This document shows positions 26,749 to 34,274 of a stretch of 64,000 nucleotides of DNA, one piece after another. Origin of the DNA: Paenibacillus sediminis (GTDB lineage Bacteria > Bacillota > Bacilli > Paenibacillales > Paenibacillaceae); assembly GCF_017873765.1 (NCBI RefSeq), contig NZ_JAGGKP010000001.1, forward strand, positions 1,054,001 through 1,118,000, written 5' to 3'. Positions within the stretch are counted from its first letter, which is position 1. Every line of letters starts with the position of its first letter. Under the pieces are notes generated by a model. That model was not told the DNA's origin, did no database searches, and was given only the letters and a program-made list of their open reading frames with translations. A program made the position numbers and the translations under genes.

Positions 26749-27900
26749 TTATCCCCTAACCGCTTCGTGTTCAACTGTATTATGAACCTGTCTTCCATAA
26801 ATCCCTTCTAATCGATCAGCTGTTACCCCCCAATTGAATCTGGTAACGACATCTTCTCTTCCTTGCTGTGAGAGTTTTCGAGAAAGTCCTTTGTCTTTAG
26901 CAATTCGTACAATTTGTGAAGAGAATGCACGAAAATTTGAATAACTCCTTACGAGCAGTCCATTCTCTCCGTGTCGTATAATTTCCGGAATACCGCCAAT
27001 ATGAGAGGCAATGACGGGTAAGCCTGAAGCGAGAGCTTCGACAATGACAAGCCCAAAGGCTTCATGCTTCTGGGAAGGGCACACAAAACAGTCACCTAAG
27101 GAATAAACCTCATGCATGTTTTTTGTTCTTATATTACCAAGAAACCTTACAGGCACTTTGTATAATGATGCTAAACTTTTTAAGTTTTTTTTATAATCAC
27201 TGTTCTTAGCACCACCTGCAATGACCAAATTTGCTGTTGGTATTGATTTTCGTACTTCTTTCATTGCTTTAATCAGAACGGGTATACCTTTTCTAGGGAT
27301 CAAGCGGCCAGCAAAAACAACGGTGAAATGGTTAGGAACATTGTATTTTTGACGAATCTGTTTTTTTTGTCTCATTGATGGAGGTTTAAACTGAATTATA
27401 TTTACACCAAGATGTACATGGTCTAATTTGTGCTTATAACGAGGAAACATAGTCATTAGATTCTGTTCCAGTGAGCGGCTGTTCCCTACGATCAGATCAG
27501 CTTTTGAAAGGTCTAATTCTGCTTTTTTCTGAGAAGTCATTGGGGGCGTAACGAATGTTAATGAATGAAGAAATACAGAAATGGGTGTATCTGGGAATCG
27601 TTTGCGAACCATAGGTACATATTTCGGACGATTATCGATTTGGATCATGTCATAATGTTCTTTTTTAACTCGATCAAGAGCTGAAGATAAATAAACTAAA
27701 GGCTTACCTTTAGGGACTCGAATAATGTTCAGGTTACCTGTATGTGTAGCAGTTGAATATTTATGATGCTGACGGCTGAGTATCGTTATATTGTGTCTCT
27801 TAGCAAGCTTTGTAGATATTTGAAAAATGCAATTCTCAACTGATCCACCAGCCGTAGGCGGGACCGGGATCTGTTCAGGAGCAATGATTAGTATATTCAC
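26749..27900 (-). CDS. GT4 glycosyltransferase, CotSA-like
   Basis: 383 residues. GT-B fold: N-domain APEQIPVPPTAGGSVEN, SVFLHSL, then C-domain FAGRLIPRKGIPVLIKAM, LGNI, CPSQKHEAFGLVIVEALASGLPVIASHIGGIPEII (the EX7E motif). The N-terminal wording (PVPP..GG), NRP and the length resemble CotSA of the B. subtilis coat, which acts with CotS. It begins with GTG at 27900. With the adjacent ATP-grasp gene it forms a two-gene operon that probably modifies a spore surface polymer; donor and acceptor are unknown. Confidence 0.8.
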   Translation of the reverse strand: MNILIIAPEQIPVPPTAGGSVENCIFQISTKLAKRHNITILSRQHHKYSTATHTGNLNIIRVPKGKPLVYLSSALDRVKKEHYDMIQIDNRPKYVPMVRKRFPDTPISVFLHSLTFVTPPMTSQKKAELDLSKADLIVGNSRSLEQNLMTMFPRYKHKLDHVHLGVNIIQFKPPSMRQKKQIRQKYNVPNHFTVVFAGRLIPRKGIPVLIKAMKEVRKSIPTANLVIAGGAKNSDYKKNLKSLASLYKVPVRFLGNIRTKNMHEVYSLGDCFVCPSQKHEAFGLVIVEALASGLPVIASHIGGIPEIIRHGENGLLVRSYSNFRAFSSQIVRIAKDKGLSRKLSQQGREDVVTRFNWGVTADRLEGIYGRQVHNTVEHEAVRG

Positions 27901-28363
27901 TGTAAACCCAACCTTCCCTCAAGCCAAAAAATTCATTTCGTCGTTATACATTCCTTTCACATTATGAACTAAATACTTCTTGAGATTGTGCACTAGTCTA
28001 GTCAGCCTAAAATAACTTAAAACACAACTTGCACGGTACGAATATACTGTACTAATTCAATACAACGAAGAAGAAACTGCTTTCTGTTAATAAAAATTTA
28101 AAAGATCCGATCTCTTCAGGCATAAAAGTGACGATCCCTACTATTGATTTTGATATTGGAAACGGCAGAATGTCCTTCATTAATGGCTGCATGAGTCTTA
28201 GCCCTTTGGGAATACTCTGTGATATTAGCTCCAGAACTTTTCTCACTCTCTGAGACGCAACAACACTCACTTTAAAAATATCTCATTAACTGTTACCATA
28301 ATGGTTATGAGCGTTTATTATAGCTAACCATTCAAAACAACTAGAGGCAGATGAATAAATAAA
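27901..28363. other. Intergenic stretch with no supported gene
   Basis: AT-rich, about 460 bases, between divergent genes. A 72-codon GTG frame on the minus strand (28052-28270) has no good ribosome site and no recognisable product. An imperfect palindrome GTTACCATAATGGTTA lies at about 28292-28307, upstream of the hydrolase gene. Confidence 0.5.
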
Positions 28364-29203
28364 ATGATGTATCACATAACATATTTATCGGACGGACTTA
28401 AGGTTAAAGGCTATTTATCTTTGCCCTATGGTTTCGGACTTCCCATATCAGAGCTGCAATCTTCACTTAGCCAATTTTATGGCTCATCAGATCTTCCGAT
28501 CCGACAAATATCCCGTAACATCCATCCAGAAGAGCAAGATATTCGGCAGCGCAAATGGCCTGTCCTTATTTACTGTCGAGGCGGCATTGGCAGAGTTGGG
28601 AGTGTTAAGACCGATTGGCTCGAACAATTTTCGAATCACGGGCACATCATCTTCGCTCCCTCCTACCGCGGCAATGAAGGCGGAGAAGGACGAGACGAGT
28701 TCGGGGGGCAAGATCAAGAAGATGTATTTTCTGCATATCGCTTTTTAGAGAGTCTTCCCTTTGTGGATTCGGATCGAATTTCTGTGATGGGGTTTTCTCG
28801 CGGTTCAATTAATGCCGCACATACAGCAGTACAGATGAGAAATGTATGCAAGACGATTTTTTGGGGCGGCGTATCCGATTTAGCGAAAACCTATGAAGAG
28901 CGGATTGATCTTCGCCGGATGCTAAAGCGTGTCATTGGCGGTTCACCTGCTAAGAAGCCCGAAGCTTATGAAGCTCGTTCTCCCATTTATATGGCGGAGC
29001 GTATTCAATCCCCTGTTCTTATCATGCATGGCACTCAAGATATCCAGGTGGATTTCAGCCACGGATTAAATATGTACAACAAGCTCAAAAAACTTGGCAC
29101 AAATACTGAATTCCATCGATATGAGGGTTACGGTCATCATATGCCGCCTGACATTCATAAATTAGCTATTGAACGTATGTTTAAGTGGATCAACAATAAT
29201 TGA
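28364..29203 (+). CDS. Prolyl-oligopeptidase-type (S9) alpha/beta hydrolase
   Basis: 279 residues. Peptidase-S9-like C-terminal hydrolase fold without a beta-propeller: LIYCRGGIG (oxyanion region), APSYRGNEGGEGRDEFGG, DVFSAYRFLESLPFVD, nucleophile GFSRGSINAA, acid MHGTQDIQVDFSH and histidine YEGYGHHMPP. No signal peptide, so a cytoplasmic esterase or aminopeptidase-like enzyme. RGGxG, FxxSYRG and the Asp/His spacing are typical of dienelactone-hydrolase/S9 proteins. The 3' end overlaps the broken frame of a truncated minus-strand monooxygenase gene. Confidence 0.85.
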   Translation: MMYHITYLSDGLKVKGYLSLPYGFGLPISELQSSLSQFYGSSDLPIRQISRNIHPEEQDIRQRKWPVLIYCRGGIGRVGSVKTDWLEQFSNHGHIIFAPSYRGNEGGEGRDEFGGQDQEDVFSAYRFLESLPFVDSDRISVMGFSRGSINAAHTAVQMRNVCKTIFWGGVSDLAKTYEERIDLRRMLKRVIGGSPAKKPEAYEARSPIYMAERIQSPVLIMHGTQDIQVDFSHGLNMYNKLKKLGTNTEFHRYEGYGHHMPPDIHKLAIERMFKWINNN

Positions 29204-29397
29204 CATACCATAATACAATAAGAAATCGTTATTCCAAAACCATTTTCATCCCGTGAGCTTTCTACACCTAGAAAGCCTGCTTGCTCGGATGCCAGCTTCA
29301 CCATTTCGTCAGCCATCTCCTCATATCCGTGATCCCCTTCAGTTCTTTGTGAAGAAAAAATAACAGCGTAGTATGGTGGCTTTAAATTCAACATCAC
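29155..29397 (-). pseudogene. Truncated antibiotic-biosynthesis-monooxygenase (ABM) protein
   Basis: The first ~57 residues (29397 to about 29226) are a clean start of an ABM-domain protein: LKPPYYAVIFSSQRTEGDHG, MADEMVKLASEQAGFLGVES and FGITISY. In intact homologues the frame continues with WxS.. and an RIAQ helix for another ~45 residues. Here it ends in an unrelated, low-quality tail read antisense through the end of the S9 hydrolase gene. The homologous part stops at about 29225, right at the intergenic junction, so the 3' half was lost by deletion. Family function: a heme-degrading-like or quinone monooxygenase. Confidence 0.7.
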
Positions 29398-29524
29398 TTT
29401 TCCCCCCTCCTGAACATTGACATGCCAGAATTCTAAACGTATAATTCTTCAGATCGGCTACTAACCGAGATTACATCATAATCCAACCGTAACTATTTAT
29501 AGATTACATCATAAGGAGACTGAA

Positions 29525-29959
29525 ATGAACAACGAAAACGAAGACTTGAAGAAACGTCTGACACCTCTACAATATGAAGTTACGCAAAATAACGGCACTG
29601 AACCCCCATTTCGCAATGAATTTTGGAATCATAAAGAATCAGGCATTTATGTCGATATCGTATCGGGTGAGCCGCTATTTAGCTCTCTGGATAAATTCGA
29701 TTCAGACTGCGGCTGGCCATCCTTCACAAAACCCATTGATATAAGTCAAGTTACAGGTGTTGTAGATACGAGTTATAACATGATACGGATGGAAATTCGC
29801 AGTAAAGAAGCTGATTCTCATCTTGGTCATGTGTTTGAAGACGGTCCCGAACCAACGGGCTTACGCTATTGCATTAACTCCGCTGCCCTTCGTTTTATTC
29901 CAGTAGCTCAACTTGAAGAGGAAGGCTACGGTCATCTTAAGTCTATATTCGTAAAATAA
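29525..29959 (+). CDS. msrB: Peptide-methionine (R)-S-oxide reductase
   Basis: 144 residues, full-length Msr[45 protein letters not shown] (Cys at about 62), DSHLGHVF and catalytic [11 protein letters not shown] with Cys about 116. The zinc-binding CxxC pairs found in some MsrB enzymes are absent, as is usual in Bacillus-type MsrB. It reduces the R epimer of methionine sulfoxide in oxidised proteins using thioredoxin. An AAGGAGA site precedes the ATG and a terminator follows. No msrA is adjacent. Confidence 0.95.
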   Translation: MNNENEDLKKRLTPLQYEVTQNNGTEPPFRNEFWNHKESGIYVDIVSGEPLFSSLDKFDSDCGWPSFTKPIDISQVTGVVDTSYNMIRMEIRSKEADSHLGHVFEDGPEPTGLRYCINSAALRFIPVAQLEEEGYGHLKSIFVK

Positions 29960-29961
29960 TG

Positions 29962-30004
29962 AAAAGGCCGAGATCATCATTTGACGAAATCTCAGCCTTT
30001 TTCA
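29962..30004 (+). terminator. msrB terminator
   Basis: AAAAGGCCGAGAT pairs with ATCTCAGCCTTTTT, immediately after the stop codon. Confidence 0.8.
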
Positions 30005-30024
30005 TTTATTGCCAACATAATCAG

Positions 30025-30264
30025 TTAGGAAACAGAGCTTTGAATAAGTACAACCGCTAATGACAAGATTAGAAGTATAATCGGTGCAGCCATTTGAGCG
30101 ACTGAGCCTTTAATTCGAATATGTACAAAAATGGCGTGAGAATTCACCTGACCTGCAATTGTTGCACTCGAAAGGAGACAGTCACTTTATGCTAGCCAGA
30201 CCAGCGCATGAACGGCAATGCCAAATCGCGGTGGTCCTATCTGGCTGCGGATCGAATTGTTCAT
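30025..30264 (-). pseudogene. Broken Rrf2-family regulator joined to a foreign membrane-helix tail
   Basis: From an ATG at 30264 with AGGAGG upstream, the minus strand reads 25 codons of an Rrf2 regulator (PRFGIAVHALVWLA), hits an in-frame TAA at 30187-30189, then continues in the same frame with SDCLLSSATIAGQVNSHA. That is the Rrf2 recognition-helix region (consensus ..SaeIA..vn..p). At about 30130 the similarity stops and the frame runs into a hydrophobic segment (SVAQMAAPIILLILSLAVVL) that ends at 30025 and looks like the last helix of a transporter. A nonsense mutation plus a deletion fusing two genes explains this. Fills an otherwise empty ~400-base gap. Confidence 0.65.
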
Positions 30265-30361
30265 ATGAATTCCCCTCCTAAATCTCAGTGTAACTTATTC
30301 CAATAGCCAGCACAAATAATTGATATGTATCCACTAACTAGACAAGCTGCTATGCTAAATC

Positions 30362-30388
30362 AAAAATCCCTTGGCTTCCAAGGGATTT
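30362..30388 (-). terminator. Terminator of the nitrilase/GNAT operon
   Basis: ATCCCTTGG/CCAAGGGAT stem with a TTTTTG tract on the minus strand, just after the stop at 30405. Confidence 0.75.
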
Positions 30389-30404
30389 GTCTATTACCGT
30401 ATGA

Positions 30405-31085
30405 TTAAATAGGAAGTAAGGCTACTGTACTTTTCGCTTCTAATTGTTCTACCATTTGAATCCAAGCTGCCGGCTTGTTAGATAGAACCGAATAATAGCG
30501 ACGAAGAAACTTAACGATTAATTCGGCTGGCAGCTCGCTGACGTTGTCGTCCGTTGGCATAAAACATAGGTCAAGTCCTTCTACCGCCACTCCATCATTA
30601 TTCCAAGAAGGATGAACATAGGTGAAATCGAGTCGTTTATAACCAAGATGAGATAATACCTCTCTTCGAACATACGGATCCATCGGTTTTACACCGCCGA
30701 ATTCGTGATCTTTGGTGCGGTATGGATCGTAAATTTCGGCAAACATTCCGAATAGCTCCTTACCATTCGCCTTAGCAAGTTCAAGCAGATCATGATGTCT
30801 GTTGAGATACAAGAAGCGACCAATGCCAAGACCCGGCTTCCCAATGATCGTAAAATCAGTCATAGCTACATTGAAATCTTCATAATAGCGGTATTCCGTC
30901 GCCCCTACTACGTTACCTTCGTGAACGGCAACAAATACACGAATGCCTGGATCTTCTAATGGCTCTTTCCAAAGGTCAAATTCCAGCACTTCTTCGGGTG
31001 GAAATATTTCCTGCATCAATCGATGCATTTTCGCAAATAAAGGGTCCGCAATGTTCGTAATGCGGCGATATTCCATCTTCGTCAT
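30405..31085 (-). CDS. GNAT-like protein, third gene of the nitrilase operon
   Basis: 226 residues. Weak acetyltransferase fold: EEVLEFDLWKEPLEDPGIRVFVAVHEGNVVGATEYRYY (strands beta2-beta4) and a region KPGLGIGRFLYLNRHHDLLELAKANG that replaces the usual Q/RxxGxG/A CoA loop. The second half (FGGVKPMDPYVRREVLSHLGYKRLDFTYVHPSW) resembles GNAT-related proteins of Paenibacillus. Strong AAGGAG before the ATG. Twelve bases downstream of the first GNAT gene. Substrate unknown. Confidence 0.65.
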   Translation of the reverse strand: MTKMEYRRITNIADPLFAKMHRLMQEIFPPEEVLEFDLWKEPLEDPGIRVFVAVHEGNVVGATEYRYYEDFNVAMTDFTIIGKPGLGIGRFLYLNRHHDLLELAKANGKELFGMFAEIYDPYRTKDHEFGGVKPMDPYVRREVLSHLGYKRLDFTYVHPSWNNDGVAVEGLDLCFMPTDDNVSELPAELIVKFLRRYYSVLSNKPAAWIQMVEQLEAKSTVALLPI

Positions 31086-31097
31086 TTATCCTTCTCC

Positions 31098-31775
31098 TTA
31101 TTCATGTTTAGATGATCGAAATGGATTTCTCCATTCCATCAATGTTCCGTAATTACGCGATTGTTCATCCTCTAAATAATTTGCTACGACTTTGACAGGT
31201 GTGCGGCCGCACCGAAGCAGGAACGTGATGACAGGGTCCTTAAGCTCGCCTTTGATGACTGCTTCGATATATTGCTCTGCTGTCATTTCGTCAGCTTTAA
31301 GATGATAACCTGGCATTCTTCCCCCGCCTAGCAGACGTTCTAAGCCTAAGTGAACGACAACATCGTACATAGAGAACATCAGCCATTTACCTAAGCCTAG
31401 CTTGCGATAGGAAGGCCTTACACTTATGTCTACGACATACAGTGTATTGCCGTTAGGATTGTGATTACGGATATAACCGTTATCCGTTATTTCTTCCCAC
31501 GTATGGTCAGCATGGTCTGGATCGAAATCAACAATCAGGCCGGTCATTGAACCGGCCACTTCTCCGTTCACTTCAACACATAACGCCCCTTCCGGGAAAA
31601 ATGTCACATGGTTCGTTAATTGTTCAGTGTTCCACCATAATTCAGACGGAAACGGAGGAGGGAAGCTCTCCTGCTGAACACGAATCAATGATTCAAAATC
31701 CTTCTCCTTATAATTCCGAATGACAACCGGAACCGTTCGGTCCTCATTAAATACAAAAAATTGTTTATAATACAT
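31098..31775 (-). CDS. GNAT-family N-acetyltransferase
   Basis: 225 residues from the ATG at 31775 behind GGGGGG; the frame extends further upstream into the nitrilase gene but without a site. Fold elements: VVIRNYKEKDFESLIRVQQESFPPPFPSELWW, TFFPEGALCVEVNGEVAGSMTGLIV, LYVVDISVRPSYRKLGLGKWLM (RxxGxG acetyl-CoA loop), DVVVHLGLERLLGGGRMPGY. The GGGRMPGY motif matches the GNAT half of YhcX-like proteins, in which a GNAT domain is fused to a nitrilase; here the nitrilase is a separate gene directly upstream. Confidence 0.85.
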   Translation of the reverse strand: MYYKQFFVFNEDRTVPVVIRNYKEKDFESLIRVQQESFPPPFPSELWWNTEQLTNHVTFFPEGALCVEVNGEVAGSMTGLIVDFDPDHADHTWEEITDNGYIRNHNPNGNTLYVVDISVRPSYRKLGLGKWLMFSMYDVVVHLGLERLLGGGRMPGYHLKADEMTAEQYIEAVIKGELKDPVITFLLRCGRTPVKVVANYLEDEQSRNYGTLMEWRNPFRSSKHE

Positions 31776-31809
31776 GGATACCCCCCTCTGAAGAGGCCTC
31801 AAAATCAAT

Positions 31810-32667
31810 TTACTTCCAATCAGGATACAAATCTGTCCGACGGTCTCTCCATGTAGTAACGGATCCACGTTCACGAACTTGGTACAGAAGATCTAAATCA
31901 AGATCAGCAGTGACGATCATGTCATCGTTGATCTCTCCTTCTACCAGAATGCCTCGTGGAGGAAATGGAATATCATTCGGCGTAATCACTGCTGCCTGAC
32001 CGAAATTAGCTCGCATAAAGTCTACAGTCGGTAATGTGCCTACCGTACCCGTAGTTACGACGTAAACTTGGTTTTCCACCGCTCTCGCATGGCTTGTGTA
32101 ACGAACGCGGTGGAAACCATGACGATCGTCTGTACATGACGGACAGAAAATCACATCTGCACCTTTCGCTTTCGCCATCCGTACAATTTCCGGGAATTCA
32201 ATATCGTAGCAAGTTAGCATAGCAATCGTGCCTTTTTCGGTTTCAAATACTTGAAGACCGTCACCAGCCGACATATTCCATTCATGAACCTCTGTTGGTG
32301 TGATGTGAAGCTTAGATTGCTCAGCAATTCTGCCATCCGGATAGAATAGATGTGCTGTGTTGTATAATTTCCCGCCTTTACGTGTCACGTGTGTTCCGCC
32401 AATGATATGCATTGTAGTCTTTTTCGCAAGCGAGGAGAACAATTTACGGTACTGCTCAGTAAAGTCCGGCAGATCATTTATCGATAAAGGATTTCCTTGG
32501 CTATCCCCGATTGACAAGAGCTGTGTCGTGAAGAACTCAGGAAACAACACAAATTCTGCTCCAAATTCTTCAGCAGTTTTTATATAATGTTCCACTTGTT
32601 TAGCAAACTCATCAAAGGAACTTATCGTATGAAGATGATATTGTACAGCAGATACTCTTATTTTCAT
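31810..32667 (-). CDS. Carbon-nitrogen hydrolase (nitrilase superfamily)
   Basis: 285 residues with the complete catalytic triad: Glu near 44 in FVLFPEFF, Lys near 119 in AEQSKLHITP and Cys near 153 in MLTCYDIEFPE, followed by the Glu-containing ARAVENQVYVVTT. It cleaves C-N bonds in amides or omega-amides. Closest to the hydrolase half of YhcX-type proteins. First gene of a three-gene operon with two GNAT genes, implying one pathway that hydrolyses an amide and acetylates an amine, or the reverse. Substrate unknown. Confidence 0.9.
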   Translation of the reverse strand: MKIRVSAVQYHLHTISSFDEFAKQVEHYIKTAEEFGAEFVLFPEFFTTQLLSIGDSQGNPLSINDLPDFTEQYRKLFSSLAKKTTMHIIGGTHVTRKGGKLYNTAHLFYPDGRIAEQSKLHITPTEVHEWNMSAGDGLQVFETEKGTIAMLTCYDIEFPEIVRMAKAKGADVIFCPSCTDDRHGFHRVRYTSHARAVENQVYVVTTGTVGTLPTVDFMRANFGQAAVITPNDIPFPPRGILVEGEINDDMIVTADLDLDLLYQVRERGSVTTWRDRRTDLYPDWK

Positions 32668-32705
32668 ATGGCCTCCCAGGTAACTTTGTTTATAACGCCA
32701 TTATG

Positions 32706-32739
32706 AAGTGTGTGGACTTATTTTAGCAAGTACACACTT
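32706..32739. repeat. Inverted repeat between the nitrilase operon and hxlR
   Basis: AAGTGTGT...ACACACTT arms with additional pairing ACTT/AAGT nearer the loop. No T run follows on either strand, so it is a possible operator or weak terminator of hxlR. Confidence 0.45.
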
Positions 32740-32755
32740 TCAAGTAACCTAGTAT

Positions 32756-33148
32756 CTAAACAGTAACTTCGTCACACATGAATTCATGTGCTTCGTCTTT
32801 CCAGACGACTTGTTCTCCGTAATTTTTGCCCCAGTTATACATCATTTTCAGGACAGGCATTAGACTTTCACCGTGTTCTGTCAATGAGTATTCTACCCGC
32901 GGCGGAACTTCTGGATACACTTTGCGATGGATTAATTTATCCTCTTCCAATTCACGCAGTTGATTGGTCAACATCTTTTGCGTAATATGCGGAATCAATT
33001 TTTTCAGTTCACTGAACCGCTTCGTTCCTTCCAATCCTAGATGCCATAATATGATCAATTTCCATTTGCCGCCGATGACTGCAAGTGTTAATTCTTTCTC
33101 GCAATTTATCTCTTTAAGGTTAATTCGATGTTTTACTTCATAAGCCAT
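32756..33148 (-). CDS. hxlR: HxlR, activator of the formaldehyde ribulose monophosphate genes
   Basis: About 130 residues, MarR-like winged helix of the HxlR/DUF24 type. The core [50 protein letters not shown] and [19 protein letters not shown] follows B. subtilis HxlR closely, not merely the family. It has the N-terminal Cys (NCEKEL) conserved in redox or aldehyde sensors. The start at MAYEVKH follows AAGGAGG at better spacing than an ATG nine bases earlier. In B. subtilis it activates hxlAB on formaldehyde stress; here hxlA and hxlB lie 3 to 4 kb away, with zwf and gnd between. Confidence 0.8.
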   Translation of the reverse strand: MAYEVKHRINLKEINCEKELTLAVIGGKWKLIILWHLGLEGTKRFSELKKLIPHITQKMLTNQLRELEEDKLIHRKVYPEVPPRVEYSLTEHGESLMPVLKMMYNWGKNYGEQVVWKDEAHEFMCDEVTV

Positions 33149-33179
33149 TTGTATCATCCTCCTTCCGATAATACTTAAT

Positions 33180-33211
33180 AGTATACAATAAGCATGTACT
33201 TACCGTAAGTA
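33180..33211 (-). promoter_or_regulatory. hxlR promoter and 15-bp palindromic operator
   Basis: TACTTACCGTAAGTA (33197-33211) is a perfect odd-centred palindrome of the style bound by DUF24/HxlR regulators. Minus strand TTACGG (33203-33208, inside the palindrome), 17-base spacer and TATACT (33180-33185) form a likely promoter. Confidence 0.55.
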
Positions 33212-33250
33212 TCTATATAGTTCTTTTGTAAACTTTATGTGACAGATATG

Positions 33251-33297
33251 AAAAGGGCTGTCCTTCTAGAGAACGAAGGACAGCCCTTTATTTTTGT
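33251..33297. terminator. Strong terminator between gnd and hxlR
   Basis: 15-bp stem AAAGGGCTGTCCTTC/GAAGGACAGCCCTTT with A/T flanks on both sides, just past the gnd stop. Confidence 0.85.
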
Positions 33298-33318
33298 TAA
33301 TCAGCGTTTAGGAATGAC

Positions 33319-34212
33319 TTATTTCTTTTCTACAGCGTGTCCGCCAAATTCGTTACGAAGAGCGGCTACGACTTTACCTGTGAACGTATCGTCCTCAAGG
33401 GAACGGTAACGCATCAACAAGGACATAGCGATAACTGGAGTTGCAGTTTGAAGATCGAGTGCTTCTTCAACTGTCCATTTACCTTCACCAGAAGATTGCA
33501 TAACACCTTTGATTGCATCAAGTTTAGCATCTTTGGAGAATGCACGTTCAGTAAGTTCCATGAGCCAAGAACGAACTACAGAACCGTTGTTCCATACGCG
33601 AGCAACTTTTTCATAGTCGAAGTCGAAATCACTTTTCTCAAGTACTTCGAAACCTTCACCGATTGCTGCCATCATACCGTATTCGATACCGTTGTGAACC
33701 ATTTTCAGGTAGTGACCGCTGCCGGCTTTACCTGCATACAGATATCCATTTTCTACAGCTGTGTCACGGAAAATTGGTTCAACGATTGCCCAAGCTTCAG
33801 GGTCTCCACCAACCATGTAGCATGCACCGTTACGAGCGCCTTCCATACCGCCGGATGTACCAGCATCCATGAAGTGTACACCAGATTCTTTCAATTCGTT
33901 ATAACGACGAATGGATTCTTTGTAGTGGGAGTTACCTGCTTCAATAACGATATCTCCTTTAGACAAGAACGGAGTAATTTCTGTCAATACGTTATCAACT
34001 ACACCGTGAGGAACCATGATCCAAACGATTCTTGGAGTAGGCAAAGCTTTAACGAGTTGTTCCAAGCTTGCCACGCCTTGAGCGCCGTAAGATTCCATTT
34101 GTTTTACTGCAGCAGTGTTAAGGTCAAATGCTACAACTTCATGTTTGTTATCGATCAAATTTTGACCCAAGTTCAATCCCATTTTTCCTAATCCGACTAA
34201 TCCTAATTTCAC
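33319..34212 (-). CDS. gnd: 6-phosphogluconate dehydrogenase, short (YqeC/GntZ-like, NAD-type) form
   Basis: 297 residues. Rossmann loop GLVGLGKMGLNLG, IVIEAGNSHY, DAGTSGGMEGARNGACYMVGG, KMVHNGIEYGMM (catalytic Lys, His-Asn) and a short C-terminal helical domain ending GGHAVEKK. The ~300-residue form lacks the second repeat of the 470-residue enzyme and corresponds to the YqeC/Gnd class, often NAD-preferring. Oxidative decarboxylation of 6-phosphogluconate to ribulose 5-phosphate releases the carbon captured as formaldehyde. Follows zwf by 62 bases. Confidence 0.9.
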   Translation of the reverse strand: MKLGLVGLGKMGLNLGQNLIDNKHEVVAFDLNTAAVKQMESYGAQGVASLEQLVKALPTPRIVWIMVPHGVVDNVLTEITPFLSKGDIVIEAGNSHYKESIRRYNELKESGVHFMDAGTSGGMEGARNGACYMVGGDPEAWAIVEPIFRDTAVENGYLYAGKAGSGHYLKMVHNGIEYGMMAAIGEGFEVLEKSDFDFDYEKVARVWNNGSVVRSWLMELTERAFSKDAKLDAIKGVMQSSGEGKWTVEEALDLQTATPVIAMSLLMRYRSLEDDTFTGKVVAALRNEFGGHAVEKK

Positions 34213-34274
34213 GATGATTACCTCCTGTATTTACAATCCTGATTGATTAATTAAGTATTTGTTTCAAAAGCTGA

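Noticed and set aside
28052-28270. 72-codon minus-strand frame in the 460-base gap
   Set aside because: GTG start without a site, hydrophobic F-rich end typical of AT-rich noncoding DNA, no family.
33337-34191. 284-codon plus-strand frame opposite gnd
   Set aside because: Mirror of gnd codon bias; composition heavy in F, H, S, T, C; no family likeness.
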